Notes under the pieces: model-generated
What the model was told of the DNA's origin: nothing
The model's input: the letters and a program-made list of their open reading frames with translations, nothing else
The model's database searches: none
Position numbers and translations under genes: made by a program
IMG/VR virus record: IMGVR_UViG_3300049783_001456
Span: 1-61,632 of that record
Origin: a virus
Strand: one strand, 5' to 3'
DNA: 61,632 nucleotides
Shown here: in pieces, positions 29,598 to 37,508 of the stretch
Layout: every line of letters starts with the position of its first letter
Numbering within the stretch: position 1 is the stretch's first letter

Positions 29598-30231
29598 GCC
29601 AGGACCACCGAGGCGGATCTACGGGTTCACCCCGTGGGGGAGACCGATATTCGAGGACCCAACAGCAGAACCCAAGGAGCCCAGGATGATCGGACGACAC
29701 CCGTTCCAACCATCGCAGGAGTACCCGATGATATGTGGCGTCTGCAACAAAACGATGGCGCGGCACACCTACGACGAATCTCAGGAGCCGACTCGCCCGA
29801 CCGTAGATACGAGGCCTGACACCGGCACAGGTGACCCAATCCCCTGGATCCGCCACCGACCGACAGTCGATGAGTATTACCTCGGGATCGCCCGAGCAGT
29901 AGCAGCTCGAGCTGAGTGCAGTCGTAGGCAGGTTGGCGCTGTCATCGTCCGGGACCAGTCCATCATGTCTACAGGTTTCAACGGTGCGCCTCCAGGAGAG
30001 CCGAGCTGTCTAGACGGCGCATGCCCAAGGGCACTCAGCGGTGTAGCACCTGGCACTGGATACGCTTCTAGCGGCTGCGTGGCTGTGCACGCTGAAGCCA
30101 ACGCCATCATCCGTGCAGGACGCGAGAGGTGCCTTGGAGCGACGCTCTACGTCACCTCCGAGTGCTGCGACCTGTGCGCCCCGTTGGTGCGTGCTGCTGG
30201 GATAACTAGGGTGGTGACACCTTTGGGGTAG
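29584..30231 (+). CDS. dCMP deaminase with N-terminal extension
   Basis: 215 residues. The deaminase domain starts near residue 95 (DEYYLGIARAVAARAECSRRQVGAVIV), with zinc motif VAVHAEANAI (His/Glu) and SECCDLCAPLV, whose two cysteines replace the usual PCxxC with CCxxC. GFNGAPPGEPSC and CLDGACPRA fit the dCMP deaminase insert. It converts dCMP to dUMP, the substrate of the thymidylate-synthase homologue at 40410. The first 90 residues contain ICGVCNKT, a small zinc site. The stop TAG is part of the next promoter. Confidence 0.9.
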   Translation: MKVTEPGPPRRIYGFTPWGRPIFEDPTAEPKEPRMIGRHPFQPSQEYPMICGVCNKTMARHTYDESQEPTRPTVDTRPDTGTGDPIPWIRHRPTVDEYYLGIARAVAARAECSRRQVGAVIVRDQSIMSTGFNGAPPGEPSCLDGACPRALSGVAPGTGYASSGCVAVHAEANAIIRAGRERCLGATLYVTSECCDLCAPLVRAAGITRVVTPLG

Positions 30232-30257
30232 CGTAATCGAATTCTTTGGGGTACTAT
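30229..30257 (+). promoter_or_regulatory. Consensus promoter without leader hairpin
   Basis: GGGGTAGCGT (TAGCGT at 30229-30234), 17 bp ending GGGG, TACTAT (30252-30257). The transcript has a roughly 45-base leader with no GCC-AACGG-GGC hairpin, then AGGAG before 30310. Confidence 0.65.
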
Positions 30258-30309
30258 GAGTTTCCGAAACAACGTACACACGTAAACCAGAACCAACAGG
30301 AGAAACAAA

Positions 30310-30744
30310 ATGCAGATCACGATCGACACCAACAACCTCTCGGAGATGGACATCAACATGCTGTCCTTCCTCGCCGACCAGGGTGAGGTGCAGAACAATG
30401 TCGAACCCGATGAGGAAGAGCTCGAGCTCGAGATTGACGAAGACGACACTGTCGACCGAGCAGATGAAGCTGCAGCCGCCAAGAAGGAAGCAGCCGCTGC
30501 CAAGAAGGCTGCTGCCGCCAAGAAGGAAGCTGCCAAGAAGGCTGAAGAAGCGACCGAGGAAGAAGCGACCGACGACGATGCACCGACCATGTCGGATGCA
30601 GTTGCTGCCGCCACGAAGCTCGTGTCAAGCGGGCAGGCTGCCCTGGTCAAGACAGCACTAGCCAAAGTCGAAGTGAAGCGAGTTAGCGAGATGGACGTTG
30701 CGGACATTCCGACGTTCCTCGCAGCTCTCGAAGAAGGTGAATGA
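30310..30744 (+). CDS. Acidic/Lys-Ala-rich low-complexity protein
   Basis: 144 residues. An acidic N-terminal half (DEEELELEIDEDDTVDRADE), a long Ala/Lys/Glu coiled-coil-like tract (AAAAKKEAAAAKKAAAAKKE), then a short globular C-terminus (TLV SSGQAALVKTALAKVEV-type helices, FLAALEEGE). ATGA-coupled to the RecB/Cas4-like nuclease. It may tether or chaperone DNA-end proteins, but no family is recognised. The antisense Arg/Trp-rich frame is a shadow. Confidence 0.7.
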   Translation: MQITIDTNNLSEMDINMLSFLADQGEVQNNVEPDEEELELEIDEDDTVDRADEAAAAKKEAAAAKKAAAAKKEAAKKAEEATEEEATDDDAPTMSDAVAAATKLVSSGQAALVKTALAKVEVKRVSEMDVADIPTFLAALEEGE

Positions 30745-31898
30745 GCGTGGCTGCCCACGCAAAGCTGAGCCCAAGCTCGGCTGAACGATGGATAAGTTGC
30801 CCTGCATCTATCCGGATGACGGAGGCAGCTCCCCCTGACGAGGGTTCCAGCTACGCCAACGAAGGTACTGCAGCCCACGAGATGGCCGAGCTGATGGCTC
30901 GGGAGCAGATCCTCGGCAGCATCACCAAGGCCCAGAAGACCAAGGCGCTCAAGGTTTGGCGGAAGCAGTACGACATCTCCGAAGAGGCCGAAGAAGATAT
31001 GGTCGTTCACGGACAGGGATATGTCGACTACCTGAAAGAACGGATGCTCGAGCACCCCGGTTCGGTCCTCCTCTTAGAGCAGCGCCTGCCGACAGGTATC
31101 AAGGATTCATGGGGCACCTCCGACTCGGTCATAGTGTCTTTCGACTACATCGAATCTTGCGACTACAAGTACGGTGCGGGAGTCAAGGTGGAAGCCGAAC
31201 GCAACCCACAGACCAGGCTGTATGGCGTAGGTGCTCTGGAAGCCTACGGAGATCTCCTTGGAGACGTCCAAATGGTGAGGCTCACCGTGTACCAGCCTCG
31301 CCTCAACCACGTCGTCTGGGAGGAGATCCCCGCGTCTGAGTTACGGGAATGGCGGGACAGCCTGATCCCCATAGCAGAATCTGCTCTTGGGCCAGACGCA
31401 CCTTTCGGTCCGAGTGATTCTGCTTGCCGTTGGTGTCCCGCTTCTGGTTCTTGCATGGCCCAGATGGAGTGGGCTACCGAGCGTGACTTCGGTGTGAAGC
31501 CAGACTTCATGTCGGAGGACGAGCTCGCCAAGTCGCTGGACGATATCCCACTCATAAAGAAGTGGTGTGCAGCGGTTGAATCCCACGCCTTGGACGCTGT
31601 GTATTCGAAGGGCCAAGAGATCCCTGGTTACAAGGTGGTCATGTCCGGAGGTAAGAGGTCAGTAACAGACTCCGAAGGCCTCATCAATACCGCAATCGCT
31701 ATCGGGTACACTCGTGACGAAGTGTCAAACACGAAGGCACGTGGGATAGGTGAGCTCGAGAAGATACTCAAGAAGGACTTCGGCTTGGTCGCTGGACCGT
31801 TCGTAACCAAGGGAACCGGCAGCCCATCGCTCGTCCCTGAATCGGACCGCCGCACAGCCATCAACCCCGAGACCCAGGCAGCGGAGGACTTCGCATGA
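30741..31898 (+). CDS. RecB/Cas4-like exonuclease (DUF2800)
   Basis: 385 residues. N-terminus LSPSSAERWISCPASIRM matches DUF2800. The PD-(D/E)XK core is WGTSDSVIVSFDYIESCDYKYG (Asp ... Asp-x-Lys). One N-terminal Cys (WISC) and a C-terminal set CRWC...SGSC form the four-cysteine iron-sulphur staple seen in Cas4 and AddB. It would resect double-strand ends for phage recombination, together with the ssDNA-binding protein at 32443. Confidence 0.88.
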   Translation: MSVAAHAKLSPSSAERWISCPASIRMTEAAPPDEGSSYANEGTAAHEMAELMAREQILGSITKAQKTKALKVWRKQYDISEEAEEDMVVHGQGYVDYLKERMLEHPGSVLLLEQRLPTGIKDSWGTSDSVIVSFDYIESCDYKYGAGVKVEAERNPQTRLYGVGALEAYGDLLGDVQMVRLTVYQPRLNHVVWEEIPASELREWRDSLIPIAESALGPDAPFGPSDSACRWCPASGSCMAQMEWATERDFGVKPDFMSEDELAKSLDDIPLIKKWCAAVESHALDAVYSKGQEIPGYKVVMSGGKRSVTDSEGLINTAIAIGYTRDEVSNTKARGIGELEKILKKDFGLVAGPFVTKGTGSPSLVPESDRRTAINPETQAAEDFA

Positions 31899-32419
31899 AC
31901 CACTTCGTGCAAACACAATCAGGTGAGCCGTTCTTCCCAACGCACCAGAACCCTGGCCAAGTGTTCATTGAAGACATCGCTCATAGCCTTGCCATGCAAT
32001 GCCGCTTCAACGGCCACACCGACAGGTTCTACAGCGTTGCCGAGCACTGCGTGTTACTATCACATGCGGTGTCGCCAAGGAACGCTCCGTGGGCACTGCT
32101 GCATGACGCAGCTGAGGCCTACATCGGGGACATGGTGTTTCCTCTCAAAGAGGAGATCCCCCAGTACAAGCAGATTGAAGACCCTATCATGGGTGTCATC
32201 TGCGCAAGGTTTGGGCTGGAAACCAACCAGCCCGAAGAGGTTACAGAGTACGACCGCAGGATTGTCATTGACGAGCGAGATGCGTTGATGGCAGCGACCC
32301 GTACTGTGTGGCCAGCCCTTGAGGGTTTCGACCCCCTGGGTGTCAACATTGTCGGTTGGAGCCCAGACTGGGCGAAGGCCGAATTCATGAGCCGGTTCCA
32401 CCAGCTCTTCACACGTTAA
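31895..32419 (+). CDS. HD-domain nucleotidase (YfbR/YfdR-like)
   Basis: 174 residues. The HD motif is FYSVAEHCVLLSHAV followed by ALLHDAAEAYIGD, with a later Asp in IVIDERDALMA. The start pattern (IEDIAHSLAMQCRFNGHTDR) is the common one in phage HD hydrolases that dephosphorylate dNMPs or act on modified nucleotides. In a phage with base modification it could remove unwanted nucleotides such as host dTMP. ATGA-coupled to the nuclease gene. Confidence 0.85.
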   Translation: MNHFVQTQSGEPFFPTHQNPGQVFIEDIAHSLAMQCRFNGHTDRFYSVAEHCVLLSHAVSPRNAPWALLHDAAEAYIGDMVFPLKEEIPQYKQIEDPIMGVICARFGLETNQPEEVTEYDRRIVIDERDALMAATRTVWPALEGFDPLGVNIVGWSPDWAKAEFMSRFHQLFTR

Positions 32420-32442
32420 CAACGAGAAACGAGAAACACGAA

Positions 32443-32994
32443 ATGCCTAAGAACCCCACCCGCACAGTGACCGGCAAGGTGCGACTGTCTTACGTCCATC
32501 TCTTTGAGGCGTACACAAGCGACTCCGAAGAGTACGACGCAAAGTTCAGCGTCACCATCTTGATCCCCAAGAAGGACAAGGCCACGCTGAAGAAGATCGA
32601 CGACTGCATCGAAGCTGCCAAGCTGGAAGGCAAGGCGTCGAAGTGGAGCGGGAAGATCCCGAAGAACTTCGCCACCACCATGCACGACGGCGACGAGGAA
32701 GCCGACCTGGAGCGCAACCCGGAATACGCTGGCCACATGTACATGGCGATGTCTTCCAAGCAGCGCCCAGGTGTCGTCGACGAAGACCGCAACACAATCC
32801 TGGACCCGACGGAGGTGTACTCCGGCTGCTACGGTCGGGTGTCGATCAACGCTTTCCCGTTCAGCGCCAAGGGTAACAACGGGGTCAGCTTCGGCTTGAA
32901 CAACGTGCAGTTCCTCGAGGACGGTGACCCGCTGGGTGGCCGTACACGAGCAGAGGACGACTTCGCCGAAGACGACGACGACGGACTCCTCTAG
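32443..32994 (+). CDS. Single-stranded DNA-binding protein (DUF2815)
   Basis: 183 residues from MPKNPTRTVTGKVRLSYVHL. A beta-barrel core (KFSVTILIPKKDKATLKKID), then VYSGCYGRVSINAFPFSAKG and VSFGLNNVQFLEDGDPLGGR, ends in a strongly acidic tail (EDDFAEDDDDGLL). This is the DUF2815 layout, similar to T7 gp2.5: an OB fold with an acidic C-terminal tail that contacts polymerase and helicase. Confidence 0.88.
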   Translation: MPKNPTRTVTGKVRLSYVHLFEAYTSDSEEYDAKFSVTILIPKKDKATLKKIDDCIEAAKLEGKASKWSGKIPKNFATTMHDGDEEADLERNPEYAGHMYMAMSSKQRPGVVDEDRNTILDPTEVYSGCYGRVSINAFPFSAKGNNGVSFGLNNVQFLEDGDPLGGRTRAEDDFAEDDDDGLL

Positions 32995-33030
32995 CAATAT
33001 CTAGGTGTACCGTCGTCGGTGCATCTTGGA

Positions 33031-33084
33031 GGGTGGCCCGACGGTATGGGCTGATCATGCGAGGTTCGAGTCCTCGCCCACCCA
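33031..33084 (+). ncRNA. tRNA-like element lacking an anticodon arm (A)
   Basis: GGGTGG (33031-33036) pairs with CCACCC (33078-33083), like an acceptor stem, followed by a discriminator-like A (33084). A canonical T-arm has stem GCGAGG/CCTCGC (33059-33064/33072-33077) and loop TTCGAGT. Between them lies one short hairpin, CCC/GGG around GACGGTAT (33037-33050). No anticodon arm and no CCA. It sits in the 112-base gap before 33107, directly upstream of AAGGAG. TACCGTCG at 33008-33015 could pair with CGACGGTA (33039-33046) as a competing fold. Confidence 0.5.
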
Positions 33085-33106
33085 CTCACTCAACAAGGAG
33101 AGACAA

Positions 33107-33355
33107 ATGATAGACACACGTGACGTGCTTGAAGCCATAGGGCAAGACCCCGAGCTGCACGCAGCTTACGAAAGCAATACCGAGTTTCGCAACCTGATGA
33201 CACACGTCACCCAGGCAACGAACGGTATCAAGGCGATTCAGATTCTGTGTCGCGGTTACTTGGAACTGGCTGATGAAGTACCAAATGTCTGCGGGGCACC
33301 GCTGTCGCTGGACCCCGCAGACAAGCCTGAACCGAACGACCCCCTACACCCCTAG
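33107..33355 (+). CDS. Hypothetical helical protein
   Basis: 82 residues from MIDTRDVLEAIGQDPELHAA; the first ATG after the AAGGAG. Helical (TQATNGIKAIQILCRGYLEL) with a Pro/Asp-rich tail. Preceded by the tRNA-like element A rather than the usual leader hairpin. Not recognised. Confidence 0.65.
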   Translation: MIDTRDVLEAIGQDPELHAAYESNTEFRNLMTHVTQATNGIKAIQILCRGYLELADEVPNVCGAPLSLDPADKPEPNDPLHP

Positions 33356-33376
33356 AGAAATACTTCCTGGTTGGGG

Positions 33377-33444
33377 TAGCTTTCCAGCAACCCACCCGCT
33401 ATCATGATGTACATAGCCAACGGGGCTATCACCTACCAAGGAGA
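33377..33444 (+). promoter_or_regulatory. Repeated promoter/leader cassette, copy 12
   Basis: TAGCTT (33377-33382), 17 bp, TATCAT (33400-33405), hairpin ATAGCC-AACGG-GGCTAT (33413-33429), AAGGAG. Confidence 0.8.
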
Positions 33445-33450
33445 ACCGCA

Positions 33451-33831
33451 ATGACGAACACCTACCGCACACACGGAAGCCTCACCGGCGATGTTAACGA
33501 CTTCGAAACGGCGAGAGACTACCTCCGTGAAAGCGACATGACGCAGTACGTCAAGCATGCTTCCTTCAAGGGTCTCGAGGACATCGTCCACAACATCCAG
33601 TGGAACCTTCTGGGGGTAGACACCTGGGAAGTCATCGTCATTACCAACCGGGAGCTGACGGCAGAAGAATCCACCGGGGTCAGCGAGTGGATCTCCGGCC
33701 AGAACAGCGACGGCTTGGGTGAGGGGTTCGAGCAGCAAGAGTTCGCCGAGCACGAGGACCTCGACGGGGAATACTCGATGAGCTCGTTCGACTGGCACAC
33801 CAACAAAGCCATCTTGACCCTCGTCAAGTAA
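33451..33831 (+). CDS. Hypothetical protein
   Basis: 126 residues (MTNTYRTHGSLTGDVNDFET). Mixed alpha/beta with WEVIVITNRELTAEESTGVS and an acidic C-terminal half (GFEQQEFAEHEDLDGEYSMS). Single-gene cassette ended by the hairpin at 33842-33871. Not recognised. Confidence 0.7.
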   Translation: MTNTYRTHGSLTGDVNDFETARDYLRESDMTQYVKHASFKGLEDIVHNIQWNLLGVDTWEVIVITNRELTAEESTGVSEWISGQNSDGLGEGFEQQEFAEHEDLDGEYSMSSFDWHTNKAILTLVK

Positions 33832-33841
33832 CGCAACTATC

Positions 33842-33871
33842 CGGGGCAGGGGCCATAGCGCTCCTGCCCCG
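33842..33871 (+). terminator. Hairpin between cassette gene and DNA polymerase
   Basis: CGGGGCAGG (33842-33850) pairs with CCTGCCCCG (33863-33871). It could end the 33451 transcript or act as an attenuator or leader hairpin for the polymerase, whose GTG start is 14 bases downstream. No T-run. Confidence 0.5.
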
Positions 33872-33884
33872 TAGAAAGAACTAC

Positions 33885-35720
33885 GTGACAGACTTCCTCT
33901 ACATAGACATCGAGACCCGTTCCCGGGCGGACCTCAAGAGGCTGGGTGTGTACAAGTACACCGAGTGTCCCGACTTCTCCATCTTGATGGCTGCCTGGTC
34001 GGAGGATGGGGAGCCTGCGAAGATTGCTGTCGGCCACGACGAGATACTTGATATCCCTGGGCTGCTCGACCCACAGCAAACCAAGGTGGCTCACAACGCA
34101 CAGTTCGAGCGGCTGTGCTTGGGTGTACTCGTGGAGTCGCTCCAGGTTCCCGAGCAGTGGATAGACACGCAAGCACTTGCAGCAGAGTATGGGTTCCCTG
34201 TGAGCCTCAGCGCAGCCGCCAAGGCACTTGGGGTCACCGAGAAGGACGACGCTGGGGGCAAACTGATCCGGTTGTTCTGCATCCCTAAGAAGGATGGCAC
34301 CTGGAACGACTTCACCACCCACCCTATGGAGTGGCTCGACTTCATCGCATATTGCGAGCAGGATGTAGACACGATGGTGGAGGTACACCAGAAGCTGGGT
34401 GATTGGCCCAGTGAAGCAGAGCGCAAGGTGTGGAACGCTGACCAGCGTATCAACGACCGGGGGATGTCTATCGACCGGGAGCTGTGTATCGTCGCAGCGG
34501 AGACCGTCGAGGTCAACCGGATATCAGATAGCGCAGAGTTCCGCTTGTTGACTGACGTAGACAACCCACGCTCGGTTCAGCAGGTGAAGCGCTGGTCGGA
34601 GGAGGTCGGCCTGGACCTTCCGAACCTCAAAGCAGAGACCATCCAAGAAGCTATCGACGACCCCGATACCGACCCCGTCCACCGACGTGTGCTCGAGCTA
34701 CGGCAAGATCTTTCCCTGGCTGCTGGTGGTAAGTTCTCGGCAGCACTCGCCATCGTGTCGCCGGATGACCGCATACGTGGCGGGTTCCGCTTCTTCGGGG
34801 CTCATACAGGTCGCTGGTCAGGGCAACGAGTACAGCCGCAGAACCTCCCTCGAGCAAGCGTGGACAATACGGAGGCAGCCATCCTCGACCTCAAGATGGG
34901 TATGGGTGCTGACCCGTACACGCTCAAGGCTCTCGTTCGGGCGATGTTTGTCGGGCCGATTTCGGTCGTTGACTACGCATCCATCGAAGCTCGAGTGGTG
35001 TCTTGGATTGCTAACGAGGAGTGGGCGCTGGAAGCCTTCCGAGAGGGTCGTGATATCTACGTAGAGACGGCCAACCGTATGTCTACTCCCAGCAACCAGT
35101 TGACCCGTTTCCAAGGCAAGGTGGCCGTCCTAGCGCTTGGCTACAACGGAGGTGTTACTGCGCTCCGGGCGATGGGTGCAGAAGGAGACAACGATGACCT
35201 CCGGCGGCTGGTGAACGTGTGGCGCAAGGCCAACGCTCGGATCGTCAATCTGTGGTCGACGATGGAGGGTGCGATCGAGGACGGAGGCAAGGTCGGCCCA
35301 CACGTCAAGATCACCCGTCGTGGTTCCGACATGAAGATGCATTTGCCTTCCGGCAGGGCGATCCACTACCACGGAGTCAAGTGGGAGAAGTATGTTGTCG
35401 TGGACCCAGACACAGACAAGAAGCTACAGAAGCGAGGGTGGCGATACAGCGACCCCAAGCGTGGTGGGGCACGTATCGGCACCTACGGTGGACGCCTTGT
35501 GGAGAACGCCACTCAGGCTATAGCTCGGGACATCCTAGCGGAAGCGCTCGTGCGTCTGGACGAAGCTGGTTACCAAGTCACCGGCCACGTACACGACGAG
35601 GCCATCGTAGAGGGAACCGACCTCGAGGAGATCAACCGCATCATGACGCAGGTGCCCCGTTGGGGACGAGGCCTGCCTATCGACGGCGACGGATACGTCG
35701 CAGACAGGTACAAGAAATGA
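33885..35720 (+). CDS. DNA polymerase, family A
   Basis: 611 residues from GTG. A 3'-5' exonuclease domain with LYIDIETRS (ExoI) at about 5-13, AHNAQFE (ExoII) and the late YCEQDVDTM (ExoIII). The polymerase domain has motif A VDYASIEARV near residue 361, motif B RFQGKVAVLALGYNGG and motif C HVHDEAIVE near 567. It is compact, lacking a 5'-3' exonuclease, like other phage PolA enzymes. In this phage it may have to use 5-hydroxymethyl-dUTP in place of dTTP. Confidence 0.95.
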   Translation: MTDFLYIDIETRSRADLKRLGVYKYTECPDFSILMAAWSEDGEPAKIAVGHDEILDIPGLLDPQQTKVAHNAQFERLCLGVLVESLQVPEQWIDTQALAAEYGFPVSLSAAAKALGVTEKDDAGGKLIRLFCIPKKDGTWNDFTTHPMEWLDFIAYCEQDVDTMVEVHQKLGDWPSEAERKVWNADQRINDRGMSIDRELCIVAAETVEVNRISDSAEFRLLTDVDNPRSVQQVKRWSEEVGLDLPNLKAETIQEAIDDPDTDPVHRRVLELRQDLSLAAGGKFSAALAIVSPDDRIRGGFRFFGAHTGRWSGQRVQPQNLPRASVDNTEAAILDLKMGMGADPYTLKALVRAMFVGPISVVDYASIEARVVSWIANEEWALEAFREGRDIYVETANRMSTPSNQLTRFQGKVAVLALGYNGGVTALRAMGAEGDNDDLRRLVNVWRKANARIVNLWSTMEGAIEDGGKVGPHVKITRRGSDMKMHLPSGRAIHYHGVKWEKYVVVDPDTDKKLQKRGWRYSDPKRGGARIGTYGGRLVENATQAIARDILAEALVRLDEAGYQVTGHVHDEAIVEGTDLEEINRIMTQVPRWGRGLPIDGDGYVADRYKK

Positions 35721-35729
35721 TTATCGAGA

Positions 35730-35774
35730 AACATCCTGGTTGGGGTAGTTTTGCAGGATGTGGTGGGGTATACT
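35730..35774 (+). promoter_or_regulatory. Consensus promoter, leaderless version, with dyad
   Basis: ACATCCTG/CAGGATGT dyad around TAGTTT (35746-35751), 17 bp ending GGGG, TATACT (35769-35774). ATG at 35782 is eight bases beyond the -10 box, so the transcript is predicted to begin at the start codon. Confidence 0.7.
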
Positions 35775-35781
35775 CATAACT

Positions 35782-35976
35782 ATGAGCTTCCCCACACGCA
35801 CCTACTCCACTAACGGCCACACGGTCGAAATCACCAAGACCGCTTGTGAAGCAGTACCGAGCCAGGCCAGCTACAAGGTCAAGGTCGACGGCCAATTCGC
35901 CGGTCAGCCTGGAACCTTGAAGCGTGCCAAGGAATTCGCAGCCCTGAAGATCCGCATGATCGAAGCAGCCGCATGA
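35782..35976 (+). CDS. Small hypothetical protein, leaderless
   Basis: 64 residues: MSFPTRTYSTNGHTVEITKT, then SYKVKVDGQFAGQPGTLKRA, a beta-rich N-terminus and C-terminal helix. First gene of the unit that runs, by overlaps, through the DNA-modification genes to 42331. Not recognised. Confidence 0.65.
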   Translation: MSFPTRTYSTNGHTVEITKTACEAVPSQASYKVKVDGQFAGQPGTLKRAKEFAALKIRMIEAAA

Positions 35977-36161
35977 ACGCCACACGCACCTGGGAAAAGA
36001 TCGAAGCTGGTCTGTACCAGTCAAGCGACGGAGTGCTGGTCGAATCCTGCCGCCACTACGGTGAACAACGTGAAGGTTGGTACAGCACCTATCCGGAAGA
36101 GCGCATCCCAGGTGGTTGGAATCTGACCCTCAAAAGCGCAAAGTTGGATGCCGGTGCGTAG
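35973..36161 (+). CDS. Hypothetical protein, paralogue of 24236-24580
   Basis: 62 residues, ATGA-coupled. KIEAGLYQSSDGVLVESCRH matches the N-terminus of the 114-residue protein at 24236, and both continue with a GWxxTY-like phrase (EGWYSTYPEE; NGWLLTYSGD). This copy lacks the zinc-like C-terminus. A duplicated accessory domain. Confidence 0.65.
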   Translation: MNATRTWEKIEAGLYQSSDGVLVESCRHYGEQREGWYSTYPEERIPGGWNLTLKSAKLDAGA

Positions 36162-36471
36162 CCAACTCAAGATCCGAAACTCAACGAAGAAGAACGGGAG
36201 CGTTCTATCGGAGGTCAAGTTTCCGCAGGGGTTGCCGTTCGAACATAGGAACCTGGGTAGGGTCTCCGTGAGCCGGGTTCGTATCTGGTCTCGTCCAGAT
36301 GGGAGGATGCACCTGGGTTCTATGAACATCGGAAACGGCAACGAACAGAAGTGGGTCGAGACTTCTCTGTTCGAATTCGACCCTCGGCAACTCATTGACG
36401 TCCTGGCCCCCCACGTACTCGAATCTGTAACTAAGTACAAGCCAGGTCATTTCGAAGGGAACGACGCATGA
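36148..36471 (+). CDS. Hypothetical protein
   Basis: 107 residues (MPVRSQLKIRNSTKKNGSVL). Basic N-terminal region, a beta-rich middle (RVSVSRVRIWSRPDGRMHLG), then LFEFDPRQLIDVLAPHVLES. Overlaps the previous gene by 14 bases and the next by four. Its place at the front of the modification genes hints at involvement, but no domain is recognised. Confidence 0.65.
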   Translation: MPVRSQLKIRNSTKKNGSVLSEVKFPQGLPFEHRNLGRVSVSRVRIWSRPDGRMHLGSMNIGNGNEQKWVETSLFEFDPRQLIDVLAPHVLESVTKYKPGHFEGNDA

Positions 36472-37508
36472 CTGATTGGCGACTCCCAGAGAACAAAGAG
36501 CACGCCTTCTTGGCTTTCTACTGGTTCCATCTCGAGCACCGCAGCCACCCAGGAATGGTGTACTCCTTCTTGCCGGCAATCGCCGACGCCTTCGACCTCG
36601 ACGACGACCAGCGTGCCTGGCTCGTGTGGCTGAACGGCAACACTCAGAACGCAGTGACTTCGCTGATGTTGCTCGAGGTTGCCCCGACGCCCAACGACTG
36701 GAAGAAGGCAGTCGACTTCTGGAACGAGAACTTCAAGAAGCTTGAGTGGGACACTGACCGTCGCCACCAGAAGTCCAAGTTCGGCGAGGCCACCGAGGCC
36801 TGGTTCATGGACTTCGGATACCGACCATCAACCGACTGGCTCAAAGCTGGCGCTCGAGGCTGGAGCCATACGTGGAAGCACGCCTTCAGCCAGCCGTACA
36901 TGGGCAGGCTCTCTAGCTGGTCGATGATCGAGTACGCACGTATCCTCCTGGGGCAAGATATCCCCGACTCCGACACGTGGATGCTCGAGGACAAGAGCGG
37001 TTCCAAGTCGCACCGGAATGGCATCGCCGTCGTCAAGGGATATGACGCCACTTACTGGGATGCCGACACCCCCGACTTGCTCGGCATAGTCGGCGAGCTC
37101 GAGGACTATGCAGACCACCTACTGGCTCGCGTCGACCACCCGGACGCCGGACGCCTCACCATGGAGTCGGCACTGTGTACGTTCAAGTCCTGGCACAAGC
37201 CGAACCGACGGTATCCGAACGTGTACGCCGACATGATGTACACCCGTATCAAGAAGGCAGAGGCTCGGTTCGACCGTACCTTCGACCTCCTCTGGGAGAC
37301 CCGAAAGTACGACCTCCCCGAGTACCTTCGACTCGAAGACCAGTCGACCGACCCAGGCGTTGCCGGGGTCAAACAGAACTGGTTCCTCGAGACTGGTGAG
37401 GTTCACTACCTCCACCACGTATCCGATCTCTTCGAGCCATCTGGCTTGGAGCTACAAATCATTGCTGGCGACAAGCTGGCCCCACGAAAGGACCAAACAT
37501 GGAGCTGA
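36468..37508 (+). CDS. Candidate amino acid:DNA transferase / aGPT-pyrophosphorylase-like protein
   Basis: 346 residues, mostly helical. Features include NTQNAVTSLMLLEVAPTPND near the N-terminus, WMDFGYRPSTDWLKAGARGW-like middle (actual AWFMDFGYRPSTDWLKAG), LSSWSMIEYARILLG and FKSWHKPNRRYPNVYADMMY. The helical, Trp-rich layout and the position beside a 5-hydroxymethyl-dU kinase, PLP enzyme and TS homologue resemble the alpha-glutamyl/putrescinyl-thymine pyrophosphorylase or amino acid:DNA transferase families, which displace pyrophosphate from activated 5-hydroxymethyl-dU in DNA. I infer this role from context and overall style. The first 10 bases of the next gene overlap it. Confidence 0.55.
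   Translation: MTDWRLPENKEHAFLAFYWFHLEHRSHPGMVYSFLPAIADAFDLDDDQRAWLVWLNGNTQNAVTSLMLLEVAPTPNDWKKAVDFWNENFKKLEWDTDRRHQKSKFGEATEAWFMDFGYRPSTDWLKAGARGWSHTWKHAFSQPYMGRLSSWSMIEYARILLGQDIPDSDTWMLEDKSGSKSHRNGIAVVKGYDATYWDADTPDLLGIVGELEDYADHLLARVDHPDAGRLTMESALCTFKSWHKPNRRYPNVYADMMYTRIKKAEARFDRTFDLLWETRKYDLPEYLRLEDQSTDPGVAGVKQNWFLETGEVHYLHHVSDLFEPSGLELQIIAGDKLAPRKDQTWS

Noticed and set aside
30353-30628. Reverse Arg/Trp/Leu-rich frame
   Set aside because: Antisense reading of the Lys/Ala/Glu-rich coiled-coil tract.
33001-33090. A complete tRNA gene at the element A site
   Set aside because: No anticodon stem and only about 54 bases between acceptor strands; upstream sequence offers no alternative acceptor strand.
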